A stretch of DNA of 64,000 nt, taken from contig JAGFMI010000011.1 in assembly GCA_021030905.1 (NCBI GenBank), positions 992,001 through 1,056,000 on the forward strand, in the 5' to 3' direction. Both the position numbers and the translations under genes were made by a program. Source of the stretch: Pyrenula massariospora (Eukaryota; Ascomycota; Eurotiomycetes; Pyrenulales; Pyrenulaceae). Positions 22,358-32,290 of the stretch are shown here, in pieces (within the stretch, counting starts at the first letter, position 1; each line of letters starts with the position of its first letter). The notes beneath the pieces are model-generated. The model saw only the letters and a program-made list of their open reading frames with translations, searched no databases and was not told where the DNA came from.

Positions 22358-22900
22358 CTGTCAGAAGTTACAGTTGGTGAGTTCTCCGTATTGCAGACCT
22401 ACAACTGGTTATCCATATGTTTTAATACCTGTTCTGACTAAGAACTCTCAAAAGGACGTGGGAGTTTGACAAGTATATTTGCATGAAGAAAACTGAGACA
22501 ATAACAAAGAAGTCTTAGCAATGTCGAATGAAATGGGTCAGGAATAAAACTTGTTGTCATATATATAAGTGCAATTGAGGAATGATAGTCAGGTTCCAGT
22601 CTCAGGCCGAACAAAGGTAGGAAGGACACGAGACAGGAAGAGAGACGGTCCGGAAAACGGGCTTCATGATTTGAACGATAAGGAGCATTCGCTAGTTCTG
22701 CGTGTAGGGAGAATTTTGAGTCTAGCTCAGTCCTGACGTGGTGGGGCTGCAGGAGAAGAACGGACCGTCTTGCAAGCGAGGAAACAAATGAACGTCAAGC
22801 TCGTTGTGCTTTCCAGTCCGGACGGGTATAGTACCTCCATGCCATGCTGTCTGACGTCTGCTAGGAAGAAGGCGGGCCGAGTTCTTGATCGGAAGGGCTT

Positions 22901-22919
22901 CCCCCCGCCGGGCGGGGGG
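22901..22919. repeat. Perfect GC palindrome
   Basis: CCCCCCGCC and GGCGGGGGG are exact inverted copies around a single G, inside a locally extreme GC patch (about 22895-22935) in otherwise moderate-GC sequence. Confidence 0.6.
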
Positions 22920-23469
22920 GCCGCCGGGGGAGGATTCTAGCCATGCCATGGTCTTTGTGATGATAGCCCTCAAGTCGAACAATGCCCATAATGCATCTGA
23001 GCGCGTGACCAAACAAGAACATGTTCATCGGCTCGATCCAGGATCATTTCATGTCATCCTATCTGGACGTGATTCTCGTGCAGAGTTAGCGCAGGAAGCT
23101 AGGAAGGGAGGGGATATTACTTACCGAACAAAGCGCCAGCAAATCAGTAAGCGCTCTCAAAAGCCAGTAATCGTTTTGCGGCTAAGGACCCTGCAGTATC
23201 TACCGACAAGTAGGCAACTTGCAGGCCGCGGACAACTGTTCAGTAAGTACATCGGATGGCTCGAAGGTGTTTTCATTGGCGAGGAGAACATAGATCCACT
23301 CAAGCCACATGCTATTGCACCCCGAGAGTCATCATCGGAGCTAACCGAAATAATCTGGGTTTGAGCAAAGAGCATCAATGCACATAAAGGCTTACCGCAG
23401 GCGGACTGTTTCGATGAAAAATGATATTGAGGACAGGCTGGGTAATTATATCCTCTGGCTGATGCTTCT

Positions 23470-23546
23470 ATAAGGCATTCATAAGGCTTTTTTAAGGGTC
23501 CAATAAGGCTTTCACAAGGCAATTTTATTGCTGCCACAAGGCTGCT
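23470..23546. repeat. Degenerate 11-base tandem repeat
   Basis: Seven consecutive 11-base units: ATAAGGCATTC, ATAAGGCTTTT, TTAAGGGTCCA, ATAAGGCTTTC, ACAAGGCAATT, TTATTGCTGCC, ACAAGGCTGCT. The AAGGC core recurs at the same place in five of them. Confidence 0.65.
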
Positions 23547-24016
23547 GACAAAAGCAATATGCCATTCAAGCCTTTTGACTGCTTAATTGATTGGTCGCAT
23601 AGCCAGCACGTCAAGAAACAGCCTATCTAGAAGCGCCAGATGTGAAAACTGCAAAAGTACCGTGCTTTTGAGGCAGACGTTGTCGCCCTAGGACCCTTTC
23701 GAACAGCGATTCTGTGAAGCTTAGCCCAGCACACATATATTGGAGTTCTGAATAAGGATTATCGCATGCTCCACCAAGAAGATTGAAAAACCTTATTATC
23801 ACCGCGTCTTGGCGCCAAGCGGAGCCGCGAAACCCACATTTAGATTTCGGTGCACTTTGGTTGATTATCTCTCTCTGTACATCGCTTTTCTATCATACCG
23901 GCCGTGATCCCTCGCGGGTGAGCCATTTATCACCAAGTCAACATTCCGTCTTTGAAATCCTCGCTCGGCAGTGATCCTTTACAGGTGAGCCCTTGAAACT
24001 ACTCCACGCCGCCACC

Positions 24017-24524
24017 ATGTCCCAAACCTCCGGTACGACCCCTCCACCTCCATATGAAAAGATCCATCATACTAACTCGATAACTAGCAGTCTTACCCCT
24101 CGCCGACCCAGCTCTCGCGCAAGAAATCCTAGACCTCGTCCAACAGAGCGCCCATCACAGCGAACTGAAAAGAGGCGCCAACGAAGGTACCGCTCCCGCA
24201 CCAATCCAATGCCCCCCGTCAATCTCCACCCTAGATCTAAACTAACACCATTTCCAACCAGCCACCAAATCCCTCAACCGCAACACATCCTCCCTCATCG
24301 TCCTTGCCGCCGACACATCCCCCTTGGCCATCGTCCTGCATTTGGTTCTCCTGGCGGAGGACAAAAACGTGCCGTACATCTGGGTGCCGAGCCGGGTCGC
24401 TCTGGGGCGGGCGTGTGGAGTCAGCCGGTCGGTGGTGGCCGCGAGCGTTGCGGTGGGGGAGGAGAGCGAGATGATGGTGTGGGTCCGGGAGGTTCAGAAG
24501 AGGGTTGAGCGGTTGATGATCTGA
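24017..24524 (+). CDS. SNU13: Snu13/15.5K, L7Ae-family RNA-binding protein
   Basis: Three exons: 24017-24032 (only 16 bases, MSQTS plus one base), 24091-24186, 24262-24524; the junctions restore a 125-residue protein. The L7Ae fold signatures are clear: KRGANEATKSLNR (kink-turn recognition Asn-Glu-x-x-Lys), LIVLAADTSPLAIVLHL, LLAEDKNVPYIWVPS and ALGRACGVSR. The length equals that of yeast Snu13. The protein binds kink-turns in U4 snRNA (U4/U6-U5 tri-snRNP) and in box C/D snoRNAs including U3, so it acts in the nucleus and nucleolus. The C-terminal third diverges somewhat from typical fungal copies (GEESEMMVWVREV). The ATG lies in a good context (GCCACCATGTC). A minisatellite starts 18 bases after the stop, probably in the 3' UTR. 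Confidence 0.92.
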
Positions 24525-24541
24525 GGGCTGGTGGGGACTCG

Positions 24542-24668
24542 GTGAATGTTTGTTCGTCCCAGGTGAATGTTCGTTCGTCCCAGACAAATGTTCGTTCGTC
24601 CCAGATAAAATGTTCGTTCGCCCCAGATAAATGTTCGTTCGTCCCAGGTGAATGTTCGTCCGTCCCAG
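24542..24668. repeat. Minisatellite, six units of 21-22 bases
   Basis: Units: 24542-24562, 24563-24583, 24584-24604, 24605-24626 (one extra A), 24627-24647, 24648-24668. The core is AATGTTCGTTCGTCCCAG with a variable first triplet (GTG, ACA or ATA). It sits between the convergent SNU13 and UTP15 stop codons. On the minus strand it could be read as a heptapeptide repeat (LGRTNIH, LSGTNEH), but there is no sign that it is coding. Confidence 0.9.
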
Positions 24669-24961
24669 GAAACACGGCATGCTCGTGCTTCGTCGGTAGA
24701 AGTGGGACGCTTTAGCTTAGAAGGAGGGTGATGTGACGTCGACGCTCCCCTAGTCAGCCCGAGGTTCTACACCAATCTCAAAGCCTCTACGCACACCATT
24801 CTGTGTAAATCGACTAAAGTTGAAATTTGCATATATTCCAGCCCGCCTCGTCAGTAAAATGACCCTTTCCGAATCCTGCTCGATCTCGAGCTATGGGGTA
24901 TCATGAACCTATGCTCCTTAAACTTTTGAAATCCGTGAGTAAGAGAAAAAATAATGCCACT

Positions 24962-26596
24962 TCACCCAGCTGGTTTTCCGCCCACATTACCCGGCGGAAC
25001 GAGAAGACCCAACATCCCCCTGGTCATGCTCGCTACCTGACTCCTCTCCACCTCTTCCCTCACTCGCTCGTGCAGTTTCCTGACGCCCTCCTCCAATGGT
25101 CCACTCTCCGCCAGATACCTAGAGTACAGATCCAAGATCTGCATCCCGACCTCCACACAGACAGGTACATAGCTTGGATGAGCGATCTGTTTGTGCACCC
25201 AGCGTAGAATCGGCTGAAGCGAGACTTCATCCCTCTCCTCTAGAGCCGTGCGCAGCGCAGAACGGTGTCTAAGAGTTGTTAGGAGCGAGAGAACGGTGCT
25301 ATTATGTTTCCCTTCGGTAGACAGGAGCGCGTCGAGGGACTCTCGGTATCGGCCTGCATGCAGTAATTTCTCCCACTCTTTCGGCCTTTTCCGCTTCTTC
25401 CTGTCGTTTCCATCTACGATGATATCTGCGTCCTCGCCTTTGTACTCCCGACCTCGAAGTCGGATTTCCCATCCCCGACCACGTTTCTTCCTTCGGGCTA
25501 CGGCATTGTCGTGCTCAGATAGCGTACCGGCGATTAGAGCATCCATCTCAGTGCGCCGCGCACGGTCTTTGGCTTTTTCCGGGCCAGAGAGGCGCGTTCG
25601 GATTGCTAATATTCCTGATTGGAGGCCAACAGCGATGTGTTTGTCAGATCTTTCAGGACCGGAGGTGATAATCGAAAGGGAGAGGATAGGGGAAGGGTAT
25701 TTAGATCCTGAGACGACATTATAGGTGTTTGTTTCGAAGACTTTCATGTGGCCATCTAATGCACCAGAAACGAGGCGGGTAGAGTTGCTAGCAAAGCAGA
25801 GAGAGGTGACTGTTTTTTGATGATTGGTGATGAGACGCAACGGTTTCGCAGCGATGAGATCAAGCACGGCGATTTGGTTCGAGGCAGATGCCAGCACCTG
25901 CTGGCCGGTAGAGGTTGGGAGGATGCATTCGACAGGAGAGGTGTGTGCGAATGTCATAACTGGCTTAGTAGGGATGCGAGAATCCCATAGGCGGACGGTG
26001 CGGTCATAGCTCCCGGAGAGGAGGTGAGGGCTTGCCTGGGAAGGAAGAAATGCAGCAGCACGGACGTAGTCGAGATGACCTCGGAAAATCGTTGTGCTAC
26101 TTTCCGAAGGCAGGTCCCATAGCCGGAGGGTATTATCATCGCTGCCGCTGAGGAGTGTTGTGGGTTCTCTAGGATGCCATCGCGTCACCCAGACAGGCTG
26201 TTTGTGCTCTTTCCATGTTTTCAAGATAGCCCGTGAATTTGCATCAAAGACTTGGATGGAACCGGTCTCGTCTCCAGCAACAAGAACTCTGCTGTCGTAT
26301 CTTACCTCTCCACTGTGGGCAGTGTCGTCAAAACGTGTAATTGTTTTTAGCAGCTTGCGAGTTCGGTGAGAGTATAGTTGGACTCGAGATCCAGTGGTAA
26401 CGGCAAAGAATTCGGACTTGGATCCTGACAGAGAAGGATTTGGAGGTGGCTGAGAAATGTGAGTTACGGCATGGTTGGACGGCGAGGGGATCTGGAGGGG
26501 CGATTTGAAGGTCTGCCAGTAGCTCTGCTCGGGCGTGCGGGAGAAACCACTTGAGGGCTGCTTGACGTCCACACCATGTCTAACCTCATGAGCCAT
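24962..26596 (-). CDS. UTP15: Utp15-like U3 snoRNP WD40 protein
   Basis: Single exon, 544 residues. N-terminal ~330 residues form a WD40 propeller (repeat ends LRLWD, VRLWD, IQVFD, MKVFE). The C-terminal part, from about residue 350 to 530, fits the UTP15 C-terminal helical domain: a basic linker (RRKKRGRGWEIRLRGREYKG), then EWEKLLHAGRYRESLDALL and LRWVHKQIAHPSYVPVCVEV. Utp15 is part of the t-UTP/UtpA subcomplex of the small-subunit processome, needed for early pre-rRNA processing and rDNA transcription in the nucleolus. The start MAHEVRHGVDVKQP fits the usual family N-terminus (QTFKSPLQIPSPSNHAVTHI follows shortly). It is convergent with SNU13, 437 bases apart, and both products act in the U3 particle. 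Confidence 0.92.
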   Translation of the reverse strand: MAHEVRHGVDVKQPSSGFSRTPEQSYWQTFKSPLQIPSPSNHAVTHISQPPPNPSLSGSKSEFFAVTTGSRVQLYSHRTRKLLKTITRFDDTAHSGEVRYDSRVLVAGDETGSIQVFDANSRAILKTWKEHKQPVWVTRWHPREPTTLLSGSDDNTLRLWDLPSESSTTIFRGHLDYVRAAAFLPSQASPHLLSGSYDRTVRLWDSRIPTKPVMTFAHTSPVECILPTSTGQQVLASASNQIAVLDLIAAKPLRLITNHQKTVTSLCFASNSTRLVSGALDGHMKVFETNTYNVVSGSKYPSPILSLSIITSGPERSDKHIAVGLQSGILAIRTRLSGPEKAKDRARRTEMDALIAGTLSEHDNAVARRKKRGRGWEIRLRGREYKGEDADIIVDGNDRKKRKRPKEWEKLLHAGRYRESLDALLSTEGKHNSTVLSLLTTLRHRSALRTALEERDEVSLQPILRWVHKQIAHPSYVPVCVEVGMQILDLYSRYLAESGPLEEGVRKLHERVREEVERSQVASMTRGMLGLLVPPGNVGGKPAG

Positions 26597-27086
26597 TCTT
26601 AAAAGTCCTGGGGACGCGACTGTAGTGTCATAAATCGATCATGGTGTGGTGCGCAACGGATTACATGGGGAGGAGCGTGACAACAATGGTGCGCTCGAAA
26701 AATTCTTCGGCCAACCTTCCAGGTTCGTCTCCATTCCAATCGGCGTTTACGCCAGGGACGCCCTGACGAGGTGACGCCTCCACAATTATAGCCCGGTGTG
26801 AAAACATCAAAGGTTCCCTAGCCTTTTACGTACCAGAGGCACGGTGTAGGAAAAGAGATCACGGCACGCATTGCAGTTGTCAATATTGATTATAATTCCT
26901 ATGCTCGAAAACGATCAATGCTTGGGTATCTTGTCATGAACAGTCCGTGCCGGCACGCCGATATTGTTGCTCGCCAAAGGTGTATACAAAGGAAGCAAAA
27001 AAGTATATCGCACACGCCTTATCCATTGCCTCGCACGAGTTCCCAAGCGAGTCCACGATCTGCTATATTCAAACCACACCGATAAG
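26597..27086. other. Intergenic between UTP15 promoter and GH49 3' end
   Basis: 490 bases with the UTP15 upstream region on the left and the GH49 downstream region on the right. No gene or repeat seen. Confidence 0.5.
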
Positions 27087-28928
27087 CTACTTCTTCGTGA
27101 TCTTCACAATTCCGCTGGAAACCCATGACTCGAGCAGATTCAAACCTCCGAGGTCATTACTCTGCCAGTTGTCCGCTTTTGCTGTGACGTCTGTACCATT
27201 TACAGTGAAACCTTTAATCTGCACGTTTGTCAAAGCTACAGGCCATCCCTGCGCATTGGTGGTCTGTATGATGTGACTCTGTCCGATGGCATCTGTCTCG
27301 ACAGGAAAGCCTTCGATTTCGACGTTCTCGATGAGAAAATTGTGTAGATTCTGCAAAGGGACAATGCGAAACAGGTTGCCACTGATTCCCTCAGAGCGCA
27401 CATTGCGGAAGGTGAAATTGGAAATCGTCTTTGTAATGGTTGCAGTGTTCATAGCATCGGGATTGCTCGCGTCGTATAGCTGGTTTGAACCGAGCAGAGC
27501 CGGGTGTGAACCATTATTAATGTACCGGCTATGGATAACATCAACATTTTGAACGGTGATGTTAGAGATGTCGCGGGCGGCCCAGCCAAATTGGACTGTT
27601 GGAGCAGTTGTACCCTTCCAGACGGTAACATTTTCAACAAGGACATTGGGATAATAGGTCTTAATGGTATCATCGTTGGAATGATAGAAGACGTTCGCGA
27701 CATGCGAACCTGGATAGTTCTCGAGGCCGTCAGTTTGACCATACCAGGCGCCTACTTGTTTGTACTGGTTGACGCGCATTGTAAGGCTGTCGAGATCGCC
27801 TGTGAAGTCCATGCTGTTGAAAGGCTGCTCATTGATAGTCGGGCCGACAAGGGTGAACGTCTGTTGAACACCAGAAGCACTATTACCACTCCACATACGA
27901 AGATCGTCCTCGTTAGAGAAAGCATTTTTGTAGCCATCGTTGACGTTGGCCTGATATACGTATTGCTCGCCCGAGAGAACTCCGTAACCGGTCGCTTTAA
28001 GATCAGGGGAGTTGCTTGAAAATTGTATAGCTCCTTTGACATAAGCGCCGGGCGCAAAGTAAACCCAGTTTACAGAAGAGCTTAGCTTGGCATGGGCATT
28101 GGCTTGCATATAATAGACGCCGGGTCCAAACATGACAGTTGAGGCCTGAACGTCATCTAAGCCTGTAACTTTGCCTGGTTGCGGCTTTACCGCATTGTCA
28201 GAGTTTGGGATCATACCCTCAGGCAGCGGTGGGCTGGCGAAGATTAAAAGAGAATTCCGGGGTTCAACCGACATGATCGGCATGTCATTTGTGTAATGCT
28301 GAACATATGACCAACCATCAGGTTTCTCATTCTGAACCAGGCCGCAGGAGGATGTGTCACAGCTGTCGTGGTACTCGTACAAGTCATCTTCGAACTCGAC
28401 GGAGAATCGAGAGCCTGTCTCTGAATACGGTACATGAATGTAGATGTCGCCATTCGAAGCGGTGATGTCGTAATTTAACGTCGTTGGGCGGATGACGATG
28501 TCGTCGGCGTTAGAAGAGCCTTTATTCGTGCGGGAGATCTTGACGACTGAATCGGTTGAATGGATGAACTGCGACCACGCCATCGTAATGTTGACGTCCG
28601 GTTCTATCGTAACGCCATCATCGTTCTCTGTGTGGGAGTTTGGATCATAGGGATCAAGGATCTTGCCCTTCCCGCCACGGGGGATCGATTCATAGACGAA
28701 AGAGTCATAAAAGGGTCCATCCATGCATGTGGCGACCTGCACCGAGTATAGATGGGACTTGCGGACGTTTTGCCATTGTACTGGCGTCTTTGTGTTGACT
28801 TCTCCAGTGGAGTGCCACCACGTCTTGAGCTGATCAGTGTCGACGGTATTGTTTTGGGGGGCTCGTTCCGTAGGAAGAGCGCGGGAGAGAGGCAGCACTA
28901 AGGCTGCAAGGAAATGAAGGTGCACCAT
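27087..28928 (-). CDS. Secreted glycoside hydrolase family 49 (dextranase/isopullulanase type)
   Basis: Single exon, 613 residues. A signal peptide is evident (HLHFLAALVLPLSRALP), with cleavage probably around residue 18. The N-terminal beta-sandwich starts with LKTWWHSTGEVNTKTPVQW, close to the opening seen in dextranases and isopullulanases. The rest is a right-handed beta-helix. Three putative catalytic aspartates are D400 (YGQTDGLEN) and D419-D420 (YHSNDDTIK). Their spacing of 19 and 1 equals that reported for the Penicillium GH49 dextranase (D376, D395, D396). Several N-glycosylation sequons (NITM, NVTV, NITV, NGSH) fit secretion. Family members hydrolyse alpha-1,6 links in dextran or alpha-1,4 links in pullulan by inversion; which applies here cannot be told. 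No sugar transporter is adjacent. Confidence 0.9.
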   Translation of the reverse strand: MVHLHFLAALVLPLSRALPTERAPQNNTVDTDQLKTWWHSTGEVNTKTPVQWQNVRKSHLYSVQVATCMDGPFYDSFVYESIPRGGKGKILDPYDPNSHTENDDGVTIEPDVNITMAWSQFIHSTDSVVKISRTNKGSSNADDIVIRPTTLNYDITASNGDIYIHVPYSETGSRFSVEFEDDLYEYHDSCDTSSCGLVQNEKPDGWSYVQHYTNDMPIMSVEPRNSLLIFASPPLPEGMIPNSDNAVKPQPGKVTGLDDVQASTVMFGPGVYYMQANAHAKLSSSVNWVYFAPGAYVKGAIQFSSNSPDLKATGYGVLSGEQYVYQANVNDGYKNAFSNEDDLRMWSGNSASGVQQTFTLVGPTINEQPFNSMDFTGDLDSLTMRVNQYKQVGAWYGQTDGLENYPGSHVANVFYHSNDDTIKTYYPNVLVENVTVWKGTTAPTVQFGWAARDISNITVQNVDVIHSRYINNGSHPALLGSNQLYDASNPDAMNTATITKTISNFTFRNVRSEGISGNLFRIVPLQNLHNFLIENVEIEGFPVETDAIGQSHIIQTTNAQGWPVALTNVQIKGFTVNGTDVTAKADNWQSNDLGGLNLLESWVSSGIVKITKK

Positions 28929-30488
28929 AAGCGAGCTTGATACGGGACGCTTTGTTCTGGAAGTTCTACAAGCCGCAAGAGGTGATAGAGGTGTGTTTGT
29001 TTTGAATGAACGACTTGGGTTGGAATGGAAATGGTAGCAAAAAGAAGGACCCTGAACACGTACAAAGGAGTGAGTGCGTGATCAGGGAAGATATGAAAAG
29101 CGGGAATGTGTTGAAGCGAATGAAAGGTTGAGTAAGGTAGGTAGTTTGGGGCAGGTAAGGTATTATAGACGGGGGACGGTTTCTTTGTGGGCGGGCCTTC
29201 CTCCGCTCGGGGCTGGGTCTTTGTTTCCCATGGCAAGGGAAGATTGCGGTGATGGCCCAAAAAGGTCGAAGAAGATCGCGTTTACTCGCAATCTCCAGTG
29301 GAATCACGTTGCAACATTTACGACATGGTCACGCTCGAGCATGTGAATGTTTGTTCTTCATGGTTATGAGATGCAAGCCACCCGGCGTCTGTCAAAGCGG
29401 CTATCCGTGAACACAAGGCGCAGTCTTGAATGACCGCACCGGCGCCAACACGTTGAATCTCGAGCGGGAGGCACAGGCACGGACAGGCAATCGCGATGCT
29501 CCTGACTCGGCAAGATGAAACGTGGATAAGGTAGGTGCCCAGGATTAGCAGCTAAGGGAAGTTGCTTCGAATCCAGGCATGGTGCAGCCCCTGCCCATGA
29601 TCCACAACACTAAGATAAGATCGTAAGAAGATCCGCCGGCGACCTCCCCCAAACGCGAATCACGTCAGTCATTTCCACGCGCCGTTTTTCCCACCCGAAG
29701 AATTCTCCTCCCTAAAACAATCGCCCACCATCCGCCGCCTCCCGCTCATCCCGCCCGTGCAAACACCATCTCATCCTGGGTAGGGAGAGATCACAACTAG
29801 CACGACTCGAGATCGTGTTGGTTATTTCGCCCCTGTGGGCCTTGTGGTAAGAGAGAGCCTCTACTGCACAGATCAGGAGGCATCTTGACGCCGTCAAGGG
29901 GCTGATTATCCTATATCTCGCCATGTTCATCCCGTTCAATTAATCAAAACAACTTAATTAATTCATGATCCGTGGATGACTGTGTTTGGAAGACGGCAGG
30001 GAAGAAACAAGCATTGCGAAACCCTGGTACCTGCAGCAGGGATGGCATCGGTCACTGTTCGGCGTTTACAGAGAGCCCGCGGCCTGGTGAGTGGGACAAG
30101 GAGTGGGGTTTAGCATTCGGTCCTTCTGAGCAGATGTGACTTTTCATCTCATCCAGCTTATTAAATTATCTAGATCATGAACATTGGCCTTTATCCTGGT
30201 ATCGATTGACGGTCATAGATTGAACACCCTCAGGTTCCACAGCCAGCCTCCTCGGTCCACGTGGACGTCACCTGCTCCACGCTCAAACGCTCAGCTTTCA
30301 ACACCGGCTCCGCGCTTGCCATTCGCAGATTTGGAATTCATCTGAGGGAAATGCCACGCTTTCACAGTGTCATGCAAAGCTCTCGTTCGAATTGTCGATC
30401 CCGACCCATTCTCATCCGCGACCAACAGCACGAGTTTGCGTGCCCAAGTGTTCTGTGTCGCCACGCTTGTAATGATCTATCTTGACAT
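28929..30488. other. Intergenic interval, GH49 promoter side
   Basis: About 1.56 kb. The pyrimidine-rich stretch just upstream of the GH49 start (minus strand) probably belongs to its promoter or leader. No further gene was supported; a short GTGAATGTTTGTTC string at 29343-29356 resembles one unit of the minisatellite at 24.5 kb. Confidence 0.45.
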
Positions 30489-32290
30489 CTAGGAGAAGAT
30501 CTTCACCGGCTCAGTCTTCTCCACTTCCTCCCCAACAGTCAGATTAGGTACCCCACGACCTGGGAAGGTCTTCTCCCATGCGCTCGCGACTTTGATCAAC
30601 AGGCCTTCCTGCCACTGTCCTGCCATTGCAACCAGTCCAAACGGCCTGCCGTTCCCTTTGTACGTGCTCAATGGGAGCGTGGCGATCGGATACCCAGCAG
30701 CTGCTATCAGAAGCGTAAGAGAACTGTCCGCTGGGCCGATAATTACATCGATGTCATTCTCCCGTAGCGTTTTGTCGAAACCAAGGTCGCGAGAGATCCG
30801 ATGGCAATGCGCGATTGCTCGTTCGGACTGCTCCGGGGTAAAACTTGAGTCAACGGCCCGGAGGAGGTAGTCTTGATTGATGCCTTCGAATTTTAGCATC
30901 CGCATTAGCAATCAGGATCAACGACATACCTGGAGGTAATTGGCAGTAGTTGTATGTCTTGTTGAAAGCGACAATCTCTTCAAGGGTCTTGACTGGTGAG
31001 TATTCGAGTGTAGAGAGGTAGTTTTTCATCAGTCGCGATAGGTTGCTTTCTGCCCTTTTTGTCAGTCAGTGTTTCATGCCAGCCTATACACGAAGCATAC
31101 TCCACAGATCAAAGAGTGCATTGCCATCTCCCATTTTGAGTTCATCGTTCGATATTAGCGAGACTGGATTTTTAACATTGGCGCATTGCTCTTCAAGCAC
31201 CCTGTATGCCTTTCCGATCTCATCCAGCTGTTACGGCGTTTGTCATTTCGCTGTGACTGGGAACCTTGGAATTTACTTACTTGTTGTTCAACGAAATTGT
31301 CGTCCTTTCCGACCGTGTCTTCATTCTGTGGCCATTTCTTCGGATCCAGCAACCCCAACTTCAATCCATCCCAGCTTCCAGTCACTTGACTCGCGTAGCC
31401 TTCCTTGGGAATCTTCTCTCTATGCCCCTCATCTACCATCACTTCCAACATATCTGCTAGATCTTTCACGCATAGTGTCATTGGCCCGGCCGAATCACAG
31501 AAATCCGAGATCGGTACAATCCCGCTCTGACTGACCAACCCGATGCTAGGCTTCATCGTCCACAGAGCCGCTCGGTTTGCTGGCATGACCAAACTCCCTC
31601 CTGTCTCGGTCCCTACACTGATCGGCGCAAAGCCCGCACTCACTGACACGGCCGACCCCGACGACGAACCTCCACAGTTGCTGTGCGCGCTGCATGGCTC
31701 CGGAGGGTGCCATGGCTCCTTAACATAGGCTGACTGAGTCTGGCCGCCAACCGCGGACCAGCCACAAGGATTACAGTCACCAAGAACCCAACTGAATTCT
31801 GAAAGGTTGGCTTTCCCAAGAAGGATGGCGCCAGCGGACAAGAGATTGCTGACTAAAGGGGCGGAACGGCGGGGTTTGGCATGCATCAAGGAAAATGAAC
31901 CAGCGGTTGTACCGAGGCCAAGAGCTGGGTCGGTCGCAATGTTATCCTGGAAAAGCCATCAGGCTCCGGCACGAAACAAGAATATGGTTGAATGTCTTGA
32001 TAGTCAAGACTGAGAATAGCGGTCGGGGGAAAATCACCAACCTTGACCAGCACAGGTACGCCGTGCAATGGTCCCCTCAGCTTTCCATCTCTCCTCTCCT
32101 GATCCAATTCTTGGGCTTTTTGCTTGAGAAGTTCGGGTGGCGTGGTTTGAATAACGGCATGTAGCCTATGATTGAATTTTATGATTTGCTTCAGGTAGAC
32201 CTCTACGGCATCTTCACATGACAGAGAACCATCGGCGTACCATTTTTGCAGGTCGCTTGCAGTCGTAGTGAGAGGGTTGAAATCTCGCAT
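30489..32290 (-). CDS. Amidase signature-family hydrolase
   Basis: Five exons on the minus strand: 32042-32290, 31281-31946, 31101-31227, 30930-31049, 30489-30883. Total is 1557 bases, 518 residues, with all phases consistent. The Ser-cisSer-Lys triad is visible: Lys83 in HGVPVLVK at the end of exon 1, the cis-Ser in GGSSSGSA near residue 177-178, and the nucleophilic Ser in GTETGGSLVMPA near residue 201. The amidase signature is complete. The C-terminus (AAGYPIATLPLSTYKGNGRP and on) fits fungal amidases of unknown specificity rather than acetamidase. The family hydrolyses carboxamides to acids and ammonia. A TATA-like string (TATAAAT, minus strand 32361-32355) lies about 65 bases upstream of the ATG. 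Cytosolic, with no signal peptide. Confidence 0.9.

Larger units (their letters stand above)
22358..24016. other. Intergenic interval with repeats
   Basis: Holds the unlocated first exon and promoter of the zinc-finger gene, a GC palindrome at 22901-22919, an 11-base periodic repeat at 23470-23546, and the promoter of SNU13. No other gene supported. Confidence 0.5.

Noticed and set aside
24237-24680. Minus-strand frame with LGRTNIH heptapeptide repeats
   Set aside because: It is the minisatellite read through plus the antisense of SNU13; no independent sign of coding.
29551-29585. TTCGAATCC string resembling a tRNA T-loop
   Set aside because: Flanking bases do not form T, anticodon or acceptor stems.
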